Below are positions 46,062 to 56,036 of a stretch of 64,000 bases of DNA, in pieces. Source of the stretch: Faecalibacter rhinopitheci (GTDB taxonomy: Bacteria > Bacteroidota > Bacteroidia > Flavobacteriales > Weeksellaceae); assembly GCF_015234135.1 (NCBI RefSeq), contig NZ_JADGIK010000005.1, forward strand, positions 124,001 through 188,000. The letters run 5' to 3'. The position numbers and the translations under genes were made by a program. The notes beneath the pieces are model-generated. The model did no database searches. It had not been told where the DNA came from and worked only from the letters and a program-made list of their open reading frames with translations. How positions within the stretch are numbered: the first letter of the stretch is position 1; every line of letters starts with the position of its first letter.

Positions 46062-47444
46062 TTATTTCTGAACTAAGATATAATATTGCCATGGTTGAAA
46101 TTTAATTTTCGATTTTCCATCTAAAATTACTTCTTCCCCATTCATAAAGTTTTTAAACGTTCCTGTTACAGGAATTTCAACTTCTTTAGTAGCTTTTGTA
46201 AAGTTTCCTACAAAATAAGCTTCTGCATTATTTTTCTTACGTTTAAATGCCAAAATCGAAAGATCATCCGAAGTTTTAAGACGTTCATAAGTTGCAGCCT
46301 TTTTACCACCATTGAATGCTTCGTTTGTTACTTTTAATTCGCCTAATTTCTCATAAACTCCACGCATTTTTGCGTTTGGATTACGATCAATTGAATCTTT
46401 CACGAAAAATTTTAAGCGACGATTAAAATCTTCTTCTTGTCCGTTATAAATTAATGGAACCGATGGCAAAGCATACGTTAATGCTGCAAATGTTTCAACG
46501 GCATCTCCCATTCTTTCATATTCTGTTCCAGCCCAAGAATTCTCATCATGATTTGAAGTAAATAATAATTTAAAATCATCAGGTTGCCATTTTTTAGCAA
46601 TGGAATCCATGTAAACATCAATTGATGAAACATTTTTCTTACCGTTTGCAATATCATTCATAATATGATGAAGTTCCCATCCATATGCAGCATCAAATGA
46701 ATTTTTAGCTAATAAATCTGTATTTTCAGTTTCACCTAACATAAAAATTTCACGACCGTTTGCCAATTGTGGTTTTGCCCAATCCCAAAATTCTGTTGGT
46801 ACTTCATGTGCCATATCGCAACGGAAACCATCAATTTTAAAATCATCCAACCAATATTTCATATCAGCTACCATTGCTTTACGCATTTCTTGGTTATCGT
46901 AGTTTAATGCAACAACATCTGTCCAATCGTAAGGTGAAATCATCTTACCATCTTTGTCCGTTTCGTACCAATCTGGATGTTGTTTTACCCATGGGTGGTC
47001 CCAAGCAGTATGGTTGGCAACCCAATCCATAATAACATACATTCCATTTTTATGCGCCTCTGCAATCAATGCTTTAAAATCTTCAGGTGTTCCAAATTCT
47101 GGATTAATCCCTCTGTAATCACTGATTGAATAATATGAACCTAAACCTTCTTTACGATTTTCAACTCCAATTGGATGAACTGGCATTAACCATAAAATTT
47201 TTACGCCTAATTTTTTGATGTTTGGAATTTCTTTTGTTACAGCAGCAAAAGTTCCTTCTGGCGAAAATTGACGTACATTAACTTCATATAAAACAGCCGT
47301 TTCAGCCATATCCGCTGTAAAAGGAGTAATTTCTTGTGTCGTTTGTTCTGTCTGTATTGCTTCAGTTGACTCTCCTTCTTTTTTACCACAACTTGTGATG
47401 AATAGCCCAGCGACTAAACTTAATGCTAAAAATTGTTTAATCAT
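46062..47444 (-). CDS. GH13 alpha-amylase-type lipoprotein
   Basis: 460 residues. The lipobox has Cys19 (SLVAGLFITSC), followed by a Thr/Glu-rich linker. The GH13 catalytic residues are visible: nucleophile Asp210 (DGFRCDMAHE), acid Glu238 (FMLGETEN) and Asp300 (FTSNHDENSW). It hydrolyses alpha-1,4-glucans, and the lipid anchor may place it on the cell surface. It is the last gene of the series and ends at the operon terminator. It lies 20 nt from the upstream GH13 gene. Confidence 0.92.
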   Translation of the reverse strand: MIKQFLALSLVAGLFITSCGKKEGESTEAIQTEQTTQEITPFTADMAETAVLYEVNVRQFSPEGTFAAVTKEIPNIKKLGVKILWLMPVHPIGVENRKEGLGSYYSISDYRGINPEFGTPEDFKALIAEAHKNGMYVIMDWVANHTAWDHPWVKQHPDWYETDKDGKMISPYDWTDVVALNYDNQEMRKAMVADMKYWLDDFKIDGFRCDMAHEVPTEFWDWAKPQLANGREIFMLGETENTDLLAKNSFDAAYGWELHHIMNDIANGKKNVSSIDVYMDSIAKKWQPDDFKLLFTSNHDENSWAGTEYERMGDAVETFAALTYALPSVPLIYNGQEEDFNRRLKFFVKDSIDRNPNAKMRGVYEKLGELKVTNEAFNGGKKAATYERLKTSDDLSILAFKRKKNNAEAYFVGNFTKATKEVEIPVTGTFKNFMNGEEVILDGKSKIKFQPWQYYILVQK

Positions 47445-47464
47445 TTTGTTTATAGTTTTTCCTT

Positions 47465-49120
47465 TTATTTTATTTTCTCTAATAATACTATATCTGATGG
47501 AGTTGAAATTAAAATTTTTCCATCTTTTACCACTGATGTTAATCCTGAATAGGCATCACGTACTTTAGTGCCGTCTTTCCATAAACCAACAACTTCAATC
47601 ATCTTATCTTCTCTAAAATAATCTAAGGCAATAATCACCTCATCTTCGTTGTATTTACGATGAATAATATAAGGTTCAGCTTTTAAAACCGTTTGTTTTC
47701 CTGCTCCAACTGCCGGATGATTATTACGGAATTGACCTAATTTTTGGTAATGATTTAATAAAGATAAGGTTTCTGAATTAGGTTGGATAGCTTCCCAATT
47801 CATGAACGAACGAAGATTCGCATCTCCTTCTGCTCCTTCAATCACTAAAGGACGAGCAGTTTCATCACCATAATAGATTTGAGCCATTCCTGGTGTCAAT
47901 AATAATTTAGTTCCTGCATCCCAAGCATCTTTACGTTCTTTATCATAGGGCGAACCATCATCATGAGAAGTCATGTAATTCATTACCGTTTTTCCTTTCA
48001 TTTCGTTGTGGATGATATTATCGTAACGATTGAATAACTTTTGGTAGGTTTCATTTTGTGATGAACGTAAATCAAAATTGATTAAAGCATCAAATCCATG
48101 TTCAAAATAGTTCACTTTCTTGTCTGGAAATGAAAAATTTTGACCTTCATTGATTGTATAATTGTACACTTCTCCTAACAAGAAAAATTCATTGTTGTCT
48201 AAAACTTGGTGTGGATTTTTGGCTTTGTACTCATTGAATGCATCTTTACAAATTTCTGCAAAAACTTTCCAAACCTCTTCTTCCGTATGCTTTACCGTAT
48301 CGACACGATACGCATCAATACCATAATCACGAATATAGTCGGACAACCATTTAATAATATAGTATTTTGGTGCTTTAGGAAGATTATATTTCGCAAAGAA
48401 TGTATTTAGTTCTTCGATTTCTTGTTTTAAACGTCCTTCTCTTTGCCACTTTTCTAACAATTGAGGCGGTAAAGCAACATTTTCTTCTTTGTTTGTTAAG
48501 ATATCTGGTAAATTCTTAACTAAGGTACACGAAGTCGTATTGACATAATTATCGTACGTACAATGTGGCGAAACTCGAACCCAATCTGCTGGATAAACCT
48601 CATCCAATTCCGTTACTGGACCTGTATGATTAATAACTGCATCCAACATTATTCGAATACCTTTCGCGTGCGCTTTATTCACTAACTCTTCTAGATCCTT
48701 TTCCGTTCCAAAGTTCTTGTCTAAAGTCGTCCAATCCTTCGTCCAATACCCGTGGAAACCATACGTTGGACCTTGACCTTCGTCAACCGAACCGTGAATT
48801 TGCTCCACCAAAGGCGTCATCCAAATCGCATTTACGCCTAAATTGGTAAAATAACCTTCTTCAACTTTTTGGATTACGCCACGTAAATCGCCTCCTTCGA
48901 AACCTCTTAATTTCGCCGTTTCTTGCGTTCTTCCGTAATTCACATCATTGGATGTATCCCCATTGTTGAAACGATCTGTTAGTAAAAAATATACGTTTGC
49001 GCCGTTCCAAACAAATGGTTGGTCACTTTTCGAAATTTGTTGCGTGCTTTGTAAAGTTGTTTTTGAACAAGAAGTCAAAAACAAACTTCCTAACGCTATA
49101 CTAAATAATACTTTTTTCAT
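47465..49120 (-). CDS. GH13 alpha-amylase-type lipoprotein, SusG-like role
   Basis: 551 residues. Lipobox Cys18 (SIALGSLFLTSC). The GH13 signatures are GGDLRGVIQKV at the start of the barrel, Asp274 (DAYRVDTVKH), Glu317 (FLLGEVYNY) and Asp387 (TSHDDGSP). An extra insert with several Cys residues lies between about 185 and 240. It probably acts on starch fragments at the outer surface or in the periplasm, similar in role to SusG, although I cannot confirm a starch-binding domain. It lies 24 nt from the GH31 gene. Confidence 0.92.
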   Translation of the reverse strand: MKKVLFSIALGSLFLTSCSKTTLQSTQQISKSDQPFVWNGANVYFLLTDRFNNGDTSNDVNYGRTQETAKLRGFEGGDLRGVIQKVEEGYFTNLGVNAIWMTPLVEQIHGSVDEGQGPTYGFHGYWTKDWTTLDKNFGTEKDLEELVNKAHAKGIRIMLDAVINHTGPVTELDEVYPADWVRVSPHCTYDNYVNTTSCTLVKNLPDILTNKEENVALPPQLLEKWQREGRLKQEIEELNTFFAKYNLPKAPKYYIIKWLSDYIRDYGIDAYRVDTVKHTEEEVWKVFAEICKDAFNEYKAKNPHQVLDNNEFFLLGEVYNYTINEGQNFSFPDKKVNYFEHGFDALINFDLRSSQNETYQKLFNRYDNIIHNEMKGKTVMNYMTSHDDGSPYDKERKDAWDAGTKLLLTPGMAQIYYGDETARPLVIEGAEGDANLRSFMNWEAIQPNSETLSLLNHYQKLGQFRNNHPAVGAGKQTVLKAEPYIIHRKYNEDEVIIALDYFREDKMIEVVGLWKDGTKVRDAYSGLTSVVKDGKILISTPSDIVLLEKIK

Positions 49121-49144
49121 TGGATTTGTGTTTTGATGGATGAA

Positions 49145-51514
49145 TTAGAAACTAAAATTGATTTGTGATTTACCTACAGCTTCTAAAGCTAATTCTACAA
49201 TAAATTGTTTTTTAGTCGCATCATAAGTACCATTTAAACCTTCATTCAATTTCAAGTTAGATGGTGCATTATGAATCACTAATTTTACTTTCTTCGTTGA
49301 ACCTTGATAATTCTTACCCTTTTCAGTTGCTATCTCAATCTTAAGAGATGATTTATCAACTTTTGATGAGAAGTTAATTTTTTCAAACATTCCTTTTTCA
49401 AAAGCATTTGGAGTTTTCCCATCATCATTATAGATATAATCTGAAGAATTTTTAACCTCTTGATCAAAGAAGTAATGTACCTCAAATTCATCTAAGTTAT
49501 AATCTTCTGTTGTCTGAACCAATTTCGCCATCGGAATAAAACTTCCTCCACGCACATACGTTGGGATAGAATTTTCGACTGTTTTTATTGCTTTAACTTG
49601 TCCACCTTCTACTTTCTCGTCTGTATAAAAACCGAACCAATTTGCGCCTTTTGGGAAATGTACTTGCTGTGTTTTTAAACCTTTTTCTACAATTGGAGAA
49701 ACTAAGAAGTTTTTACCCCAGAAATAGGTCGTCGAAACATTTAATAATTCTTTGTTCGAATCATCTTCAAAAAATAAAGGTAGCATTAAAGGTTGTCCAG
49801 AAATACTATTCTCGTAAACCAATGTATAATTGTAAGGCATTAACTGGTAACGTAATTCAATTGCTTGTTTCGCTAATTCTTTTGTCGCTAAATTTTTAAA
49901 GATTGGTTCTGATGGAACATCTTCTTGTGCGTGTGGACGATATATTGGTTGAAAAACTCCGTATTGTAACCAACGCGTGTACAATTCATCGTCTTCGTAA
50001 TTACCTGCAAATCCACCCAAATCTGAATGCATATAAGGAATTCCTTGCATTCCCATTTGTAAACTGATTTCGGTTTGACCGTGAAGTCCACCCCACGTAC
50101 GGTTTACATCACCCGACCACGGAATCATTCCATAACGTTGTGCTCCAGAATAAGCTGAACGCATTAATATAAAAGGTCGTTGTTCTGGGAAATCTTTCTT
50201 ATAGCCATCATACACCAATTTTGCCCATTCTGAACCATAAATATTATGTACCTCATCAGCAGAACCATTGATGTGTTGTAATGCTTTTGGATGAACTTCT
50301 GGTTCACCTAAATCTCCCCACCAACCATCAATTCCTTGGTTAATGAATTTCTTGTACACATTCCAAAACCACGTTTTTGCTTCTGGTTTGAAGATGTCGA
50401 TTAAACCTGTATTTCCAAAGTAGAAATCGTAGGTAAATGGTTTTCCATCTTTTGTTTTGGCTAAAACATCTTTTTGAACCGCTTCATCCCATTTCGATGA
50501 AGTGGTCAAAATAAAAGGCTCCGTAATTAAAACCGTTTTAACTCCTTGCTTTTTGTTATAAGCAATCATTTCATCAGGGCGATTGAAATTATCTTTATCC
50601 CAATCTAAATTCCCCATTGTTCCTTGCACCGTTTTTCCGAACCAATACAAGTCTAAAATGATTCCATCCAAGGGAATTGAATCACGACGGAATTTATCCA
50701 CCACAAATTTTACTTCGGCTTGATCGTGATAGCCCATTCTTGAAGCAATATTTCCCATTGCCCATCGTGGTAACATTTCTTGTTTCCCCGTAAGGTTAGT
50801 ATAATTGCTTACCATATCTGCCCACGAATCTCCTACGACCACTTGATATTTTTTATTCCCTGAAATGGTCTCGTACGTTAATTCGTTTGCTTTTTTCGAA
50901 TCGAAATCTAAGAATCCAATTGGTGCATTATCAAAGTGAATCATATATTGATTCGATGAAATCGCAATCGGCATCGTAAAGTTCATCAACTTCGATTCCG
51001 TTTCGTAACCATAGTGCGCACGATTGTATAATTCTAATCGATTTCCACGACGATTCATTCCTAACACACGAGCTCCAGCACCATAAAGCGCTTCGTCTTT
51101 TGTTAAGTTGAATTGAATCGTTTCAGTCGAATCGTTCACTTGTTGATATCCTAACTTTTCAGAAGTGACTAATTTATCTTTGTAGTAATATTTCACTTGA
51201 AACGGCGCCTTATTAATCACCGTTTTTAAACCTTTCGTTTCAATCACTAATTCTTTTTTTGAATCTTTGATTTTAGATGAAACAGATTGTGGTTTCATAA
51301 TTACAGCGTGAGAACCATCTTTTGATTGTTGACCATTCGGCACAAAAGAGGTTTCAACAATTTTTTCTGAATAAGGTTGTATATAATATGTTCCATCATT
51401 CGTCTTTACCTCTACTCCATTCTGTACTTTTTTGTACGATTGGAAACTACGATTTGGGTTTTGCGCCCAAGCTATAGTTGAAAGTAATATGATTGAAAGT
51501 GTTAGTTTTTTCAT
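49145..51514 (-). CDS. GH31 family glycoside hydrolase/transglycosylase
   Basis: 789 residues with a signal peptide ending WAQ. The N-terminal beta-sandwich is followed by the GH31 barrel. Nucleophile Asp401 is in WWGDLGEPEVHP and acid/base Asp469 in PWSGDVNRTW; the spacing of 68 residues equals that of Cellvibrio CjAgd31B, from memory. The DLGEPE motif is typical of the 4-alpha-glucosyltransferase branch, so it may be a transglycosylase and not a simple alpha-glucosidase. A C-terminal DUF5110-like beta region is present. It is periplasmic by inference and lies between the GH97 and GH13 genes. Confidence 0.9.
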   Translation of the reverse strand: MKKLTLSIILLSTIAWAQNPNRSFQSYKKVQNGVEVKTNDGTYYIQPYSEKIVETSFVPNGQQSKDGSHAVIMKPQSVSSKIKDSKKELVIETKGLKTVINKAPFQVKYYYKDKLVTSEKLGYQQVNDSTETIQFNLTKDEALYGAGARVLGMNRRGNRLELYNRAHYGYETESKLMNFTMPIAISSNQYMIHFDNAPIGFLDFDSKKANELTYETISGNKKYQVVVGDSWADMVSNYTNLTGKQEMLPRWAMGNIASRMGYHDQAEVKFVVDKFRRDSIPLDGIILDLYWFGKTVQGTMGNLDWDKDNFNRPDEMIAYNKKQGVKTVLITEPFILTTSSKWDEAVQKDVLAKTKDGKPFTYDFYFGNTGLIDIFKPEAKTWFWNVYKKFINQGIDGWWGDLGEPEVHPKALQHINGSADEVHNIYGSEWAKLVYDGYKKDFPEQRPFILMRSAYSGAQRYGMIPWSGDVNRTWGGLHGQTEISLQMGMQGIPYMHSDLGGFAGNYEDDELYTRWLQYGVFQPIYRPHAQEDVPSEPIFKNLATKELAKQAIELRYQLMPYNYTLVYENSISGQPLMLPLFFEDDSNKELLNVSTTYFWGKNFLVSPIVEKGLKTQQVHFPKGANWFGFYTDEKVEGGQVKAIKTVENSIPTYVRGGSFIPMAKLVQTTEDYNLDEFEVHYFFDQEVKNSSDYIYNDDGKTPNAFEKGMFEKINFSSKVDKSSLKIEIATEKGKNYQGSTKKVKLVIHNAPSNLKLNEGLNGTYDATKKQFIVELALEAVGKSQINFSF

Positions 51515-51859
51515 TTTTTTACGTTTTACGTTGTATGATTTTTATTTTCATTTTTGTCTTGACACAAAAACGAAACAAAAAAGTCAAGACTTCGATTTTC
51601 GACGATCAATTATCATTTCGTTTCACTAAAATGTTTAAATCATTCGCTATCGCTCAGTAAACATTTTTACGTTTCTCTCAATGAATTGACGCTCATCTAC
51701 AAATCGGATGTCATTTGTTTTGTCAAGCTGAATTTATTTCAGCTTCTCGTCCTAATTTGATGAGATCCTGCACTTCGACTTCACTCTATGTGACAAATTG
51801 TTGATGAGAATTGAAAGAAGTTCCACGTAAAACGTATCACGTAGAACTTAAAACATTTT
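51515..51859. repeat. 345-nt spacer with dispersed hairpin repeat (copy A)
   Basis: No gene is supported here. 51541-51719 is a close copy of 53981-54160. Both have the inverted repeat GTCTTGAC/GTCAAGAC (51556-51563 with 51583-51590) and AATGTTTA/TAAACATT (51630-51637 with 51658-51665). A second module (51725-51770) with the palindrome AAGCTGAA/TTCAGCTT is shared with 56358-56403. Open frames across it are chance. It lies between the GH97 and GH31 genes. Confidence 0.85.
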
Positions 51860-53965
51860 CTACTTTATAGGAAAAATCGAAATTGCTGTTCCTCCACTCG
51901 CCGCTAAATTCAATTTCAGTTTTGACTTTGAATTGACTTTCAATTTTTTGATGTCGTACGCTTTTGGATTTTTATCCCAATGTGCATTTTTCGCATCTTG
52001 GTAAATCGTTGCTTCGTACGTTACTCCTGGTGCTAAGAAATCTAATTTAATTTCTGTCTGACGAGCTTTTTCATCTGTAATCGCACCTACAAACCAATTC
52101 TCTGTACCTTTTGCTTGACGAGCTACTGTTAAATAATCACCTGGTTCAGCTTCTAAGTATTTTGAATCGTCCCAATCCACTGCAACATCTTTGATGAATT
52201 GAAAAGCATCAGCATATTTCTCGTAGTTTTCTGGTAAATCAGCTGCCATTTGTAACGGAGAATATAACGTAACATATAAAGCTAATTGTTTCGCTAAAGT
52301 CGTGTGCACTTTTGTATCACGACCAACATTATACACTTTCATTTCTGTTTCGAAAATTCCCGGCGTGTAATCAATTGGTCCACCTAATGAACGAGTGAAA
52401 GGTAAAATCGTTTCGTGCGCCGGAGGATTTCCATAACTCCATGCATTGAACTCATTTCCACGTGTTGCTTCTGCAGCGATATAGTTTGGATAGGTACGGT
52501 GATAACCTGAAGGACGAGAACTTTCGTGCGTGTTGACTAAAATTTTATTTTCCGCAAAACGCTCTACCGTCCAATTGAAGTGGTTCACCATCGTTTGCCC
52601 ATCGTGAAATTCTCCTCTTGGAATGATTCGACCAACATATCCTGTTTTTACTGCAGGGTATTCGTATTGTTTCATTACCTCCATTGCACGATCAAAACGA
52701 CGTTCATAATTAGCTACTGAACCCGAAGTTTCGTGGTGCATAATCATTTTTACACCTTTCGATTTTGCATAGTCAGAAATCTCTTTGATATCGAAATCAG
52801 CATAAGGTGTTGTGAAATCGAAGACATCTTCTTTCCAGTTCCCGTACCAATCTTCCCATCCTTCGTTCCATCCTTCCACTAAAACTCCGTCGAATCCGTG
52901 TTTCGCTGCAAAGTCGATGTAACGTTTTGTATTTTCTGTAGTCGCACCGTGAGGAAATTTAATAACCTCCTGTCCGACTTGGTTTTGTGCGTTTTGAGTT
53001 CCTTGACGATCCCATGTTGATTTCCCTACGTGCATTTCCCACCAAATTCCGACATACTTCATGGGTTTAATCCAAGACGTATCTTCAATTTTTGAGGGTT
53101 CATTTAAGTTCAGAATCATTTGAGGGCCCTTCCCTACAATATCACGAGCATCATCTGATACCATTATCGTACGCCAAGGTGTGTTGAAAGGCGCTTGTAA
53201 ATAAGCCATATCACCAATTGCATTATTCGCAGAATGTGATTTGAATTGATACGTATTTTTATCAAATTCTAAATGCATTACGGGGTAATTAACCACTGCT
53301 GCTTCGAAAATATTCAAATAGATATTGTCGGCAGTTTTCATTTGTAATGGCGTTTGAACTGAATTTGGTTTCCCAATTGATTTCACTCCAATTCCATTAT
53401 TCATATCAATTTTGCTGTGATCGATTCCTGAAATTTTAGATTCGATGTAGGTATATTCTTGTGTATCGAAGTCACCAGGTAGCCAAAATGTTTGGTGATC
53501 TCCTGTTAAATTAAATTGCGTTTTTTCTTCTTTAACGATAAAGTAATTTAAGTTTTGTTGCTTCGGAAATTCGTAACGGAAAGCCACCCCTTCATCAAAA
53601 ACTCGAAACGTAACATTTACATTTCTGTTGGTAGAAGTTTGCGTTAATTGAAACGTTCCTTCGTTATGAATATCTTTAATTTCTTTGTATTCTCCTAAAA
53701 CAGGTTGCCAAGCATCGTTCACCGATTTAGTCGTATAATTTGTAACTGTAAATCCATTTTCTAAAGCTTCTGCATCTTTTAAAACGAAACCTAATGTTGA
53801 AGGTTTTACAATTTCTTTTCCTTTATATATTACCGAATACGATGGTTGACCATTACCCGTTAACTCGAAGTTAACTTTTACTTGTTTTGATGGCGATTCT
53901 ATGGTTTGGGCATTTAATGCGCCAATAGCAAGTAGGGTAAATATTGTTGTTGTTAATTTTTTCAT
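51860..53965 (-). CDS. GH97 inverting alpha-glucosidase, SusB-like
   Basis: 701 residues with a signal peptide ending LNAQ. Glutamates Glu412 (MHHETSGS), Glu481 (VNTHESSRP), Glu499 and Glu505 (AEATRGNE) have the same mutual spacings as SusB Glu439, Glu508, Glu526 and Glu532 from memory. This places it in the inverting, calcium-dependent alpha-glucosidase group; the retaining galactosidase branch uses an Asp nucleophile. It removes glucose from maltooligosaccharides, presumably in the periplasm. It has repeats on both sides, so its mRNA may be processed. Confidence 0.94.
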   Translation of the reverse strand: MKKLTTTIFTLLAIGALNAQTIESPSKQVKVNFELTGNGQPSYSVIYKGKEIVKPSTLGFVLKDAEALENGFTVTNYTTKSVNDAWQPVLGEYKEIKDIHNEGTFQLTQTSTNRNVNVTFRVFDEGVAFRYEFPKQQNLNYFIVKEEKTQFNLTGDHQTFWLPGDFDTQEYTYIESKISGIDHSKIDMNNGIGVKSIGKPNSVQTPLQMKTADNIYLNIFEAAVVNYPVMHLEFDKNTYQFKSHSANNAIGDMAYLQAPFNTPWRTIMVSDDARDIVGKGPQMILNLNEPSKIEDTSWIKPMKYVGIWWEMHVGKSTWDRQGTQNAQNQVGQEVIKFPHGATTENTKRYIDFAAKHGFDGVLVEGWNEGWEDWYGNWKEDVFDFTTPYADFDIKEISDYAKSKGVKMIMHHETSGSVANYERRFDRAMEVMKQYEYPAVKTGYVGRIIPRGEFHDGQTMVNHFNWTVERFAENKILVNTHESSRPSGYHRTYPNYIAAEATRGNEFNAWSYGNPPAHETILPFTRSLGGPIDYTPGIFETEMKVYNVGRDTKVHTTLAKQLALYVTLYSPLQMAADLPENYEKYADAFQFIKDVAVDWDDSKYLEAEPGDYLTVARQAKGTENWFVGAITDEKARQTEIKLDFLAPGVTYEATIYQDAKNAHWDKNPKAYDIKKLKVNSKSKLKLNLAASGGTAISIFPIK

Positions 53966-54179
53966 TTTGATTAATGTATTTTATTTTTTCATTTTTGTCT
54001 TGACACAAAAACGAAACAAAAAAGTCAAGACTTCGATTTTCGACGGTCAATTATCATTTCGTTTCACTAAAATGTTTAGATCATTCGCTATCGCTCAGTA
54101 AACATTTTGACGTTTCTCTCAATGAATTGACTCTCGTCTGCAAATCAGATGTCGTTTTGATTTGTCATTTTCAATTTAG
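53966..54179. repeat. 214-nt spacer with dispersed hairpin repeat (copy B)
   Basis: 53981-54160 is nearly identical to 51541-51719, with only scattered substitutions. Inverted repeats: GTCTTGAC/GTCAAGAC (53997-54004 with 54024-54031) and AATGTTTA/TAAACATT (54071-54078 with 54099-54106). It lies between the GH13 and GH97 genes and carries no gene. Confidence 0.85.
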
Positions 54180-56036
54180 TTATTTCTTCAACTCAATAAT
54201 CATTGAAGATTTTCCATCGATTGTAATTTCTCCAGTCGTATTGATTGTGAAATCTTGATTCGATAAAATATCTTTTCCTGAATTGTAACCTTGCAATGAT
54301 TCTACAAATCGATCCAATTGGATGGTTTGCTTTTCTGATTTGTTATTTAAAATCACCATTACCGATTCGTTGTGATTGTATCGGAAATACACATAGACAT
54401 CATTGATTGGCGCATAATGTTTTGTTTCACCAGAATGAATCACTTCCTTGTTTTTACGCCAATTGAATACTTTAGCAGTAAAATCATAAAAAGCATTTTG
54501 TGCTACTGTACGTGAATTTGGATTGAATGCATTTTGTGTATCATTCTTCCATCCTCCAGGAAAATCTTGACGAATCGCTGCATCTCCACCTATATTTTTA
54601 TCACCTGCCATTCCGATTTCAGTGCCGTAATAAATTTGTGGAATTCCACGAACCGTTCCGATTAAAGTCGTTGCTAATTGATACGGCTTAATATCACCTT
54701 TGTAGATTTGATTCCAACGTTCGGTATCGTGATTTTCAAAAAAGACCAATAAATTATTGATGTCTGGATATAAGAAATCGTTTGTAAACGATTCGTAAAT
54801 TTTTACCAAACCTTTGTCCCACGATTCTTCCTCTTGAAACGCTTTTGTCATATTCGTATACAACGAAAAATCCATTACCGCAGGTAAATTCGAATTGTAA
54901 CCCGCCATTTCTCCAATTTTCGAATTTTTTTGCCAATATGAAACGTGAGCTGGCGAATGCATCCACGCCTCTCCTACAACATTTAGGTTAGGATATTCAT
55001 CTGTAATCGCTTTTACCCAAGTTGCCATTCCCTCTTTGTTATTGTAGGGATATGTATCTACTCGGATTCCACCTAATTCAGCATATTCTACCCACCAAAT
55101 CGCATTTTGCGTAATGTATTTTAAGACCAAAGGATTCGCTTGATTGATGTCTGGCATTGTGGTATCGAACCAACCGTTTAAGGCTCCGATTTTATCAATT
55201 TCAGATGCGTTAGGATCAAATTGAGTTGTTGTTCTGTAATTTGAACGACGGAACCCATTTTCTCCTTCAGGAAATGTATGCATCCAATCTTTTGAAGGTA
55301 AGTCTTGAATTATCCAATGTGAAATTCCCCAGTGATTCGTGACATAATCTTGAATCAAATACATTCCTCGTTGATTCAATTTTTGTGACAGTTCACGGTA
55401 TTCTTCATTTGTCCCGTAACGTCCATCAATTTTATATAAATCCGTTTGGGCATAGCCGTGATACGAATATTCTTTTTCGTTATCCTCGTTAACTGGAGTT
55501 AACCAAACTGCAGTAGCTCCTAAATTTTGGATATAATCTAAGTTGTTGATAATTCCTCGTAAATCTCCCCCGTGACGACCACCTGGCAATTGACGATTCG
55601 CTTTCTCACGCAATTCTTTCATCGAATCATTGCTTTCATCTCCGTTTGCAAAACGATCCGGCATAATTAAATACACCACATCTTTTGATGAAAACGACGA
55701 ACGATTTGCTGAATTCGGTTGACGATTTTTCAATTCGTAAGTATAAGAATCAACAATCTTGTTTTTGTTCTTGATGTTAATCTTGAAAGATGACGAATTG
55801 ATTTCGTTTGTGTTTACCGTTACAAAAACATAATTTGGATTCTCTGTTTTTGTGATGTCCTTTATTTGGATTTTATCCGATAACTCGATGTTATATTTAC
55901 TAATGTCTTTACCGTATACTAAAATTTGTAGTTCCGGATTTTTCATTCCTTTCCACCAAAACATTGGTTCGACCTTTTGGATTTGTGCAAAGGCAAAGGA
56001 TGATAATAAAGAAGTTAGTATGAATAGTTTTTTCAT
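54180..56036 (-). CDS. GH13 neopullulanase/cyclomaltodextrinase-type, SusA-like
   Basis: 618 residues with a signal peptide ending FAQ. An N-terminal immunoglobulin-like domain (about 20-105, VEPMFWWKGMKNPELQILVY) is typical of the cyclomaltodextrinase group. The barrel has nucleophile Asp327 (GGIRVDTYPY), acid Glu356 (VVGEAWMH) and Asp437 (FENHDTERW). A short C-terminal all-beta domain follows. It acts on cyclodextrins, pullulan or maltooligosaccharides in the periplasm. It is separated by repeat-containing spacers from GH65 upstream and GH97 downstream. Confidence 0.93.
   Translation of the reverse strand: MKKLFILTSLLSSFAFAQIQKVEPMFWWKGMKNPELQILVYGKDISKYNIELSDKIQIKDITKTENPNYVFVTVNTNEINSSSFKINIKNKNKIVDSYTYELKNRQPNSANRSSFSSKDVVYLIMPDRFANGDESNDSMKELREKANRQLPGGRHGGDLRGIINNLDYIQNLGATAVWLTPVNEDNEKEYSYHGYAQTDLYKIDGRYGTNEEYRELSQKLNQRGMYLIQDYVTNHWGISHWIIQDLPSKDWMHTFPEGENGFRRSNYRTTTQFDPNASEIDKIGALNGWFDTTMPDINQANPLVLKYITQNAIWWVEYAELGGIRVDTYPYNNKEGMATWVKAITDEYPNLNVVGEAWMHSPAHVSYWQKNSKIGEMAGYNSNLPAVMDFSLYTNMTKAFQEEESWDKGLVKIYESFTNDFLYPDINNLLVFFENHDTERWNQIYKGDIKPYQLATTLIGTVRGIPQIYYGTEIGMAGDKNIGGDAAIRQDFPGGWKNDTQNAFNPNSRTVAQNAFYDFTAKVFNWRKNKEVIHSGETKHYAPINDVYVYFRYNHNESVMVILNNKSEKQTIQLDRFVESLQGYNSGKDILSNQDFTINTTGEITIDGKSSMIIELKK

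Noticed and set aside
51432-51629. Open frame of about 65 codons across the GH31 start and spacer
   Set aside because: It runs through the dispersed repeat and antisense to the GH31 signal peptide, with no family pattern and no conserved start. It is a chance frame.
53901-54101. Open frame of about 66 codons in spacer copy B
   Set aside because: It lies in the repeat and antisense to the GH97 signal peptide, and its sequence differs from the corresponding frame in copy A. It is not a gene.
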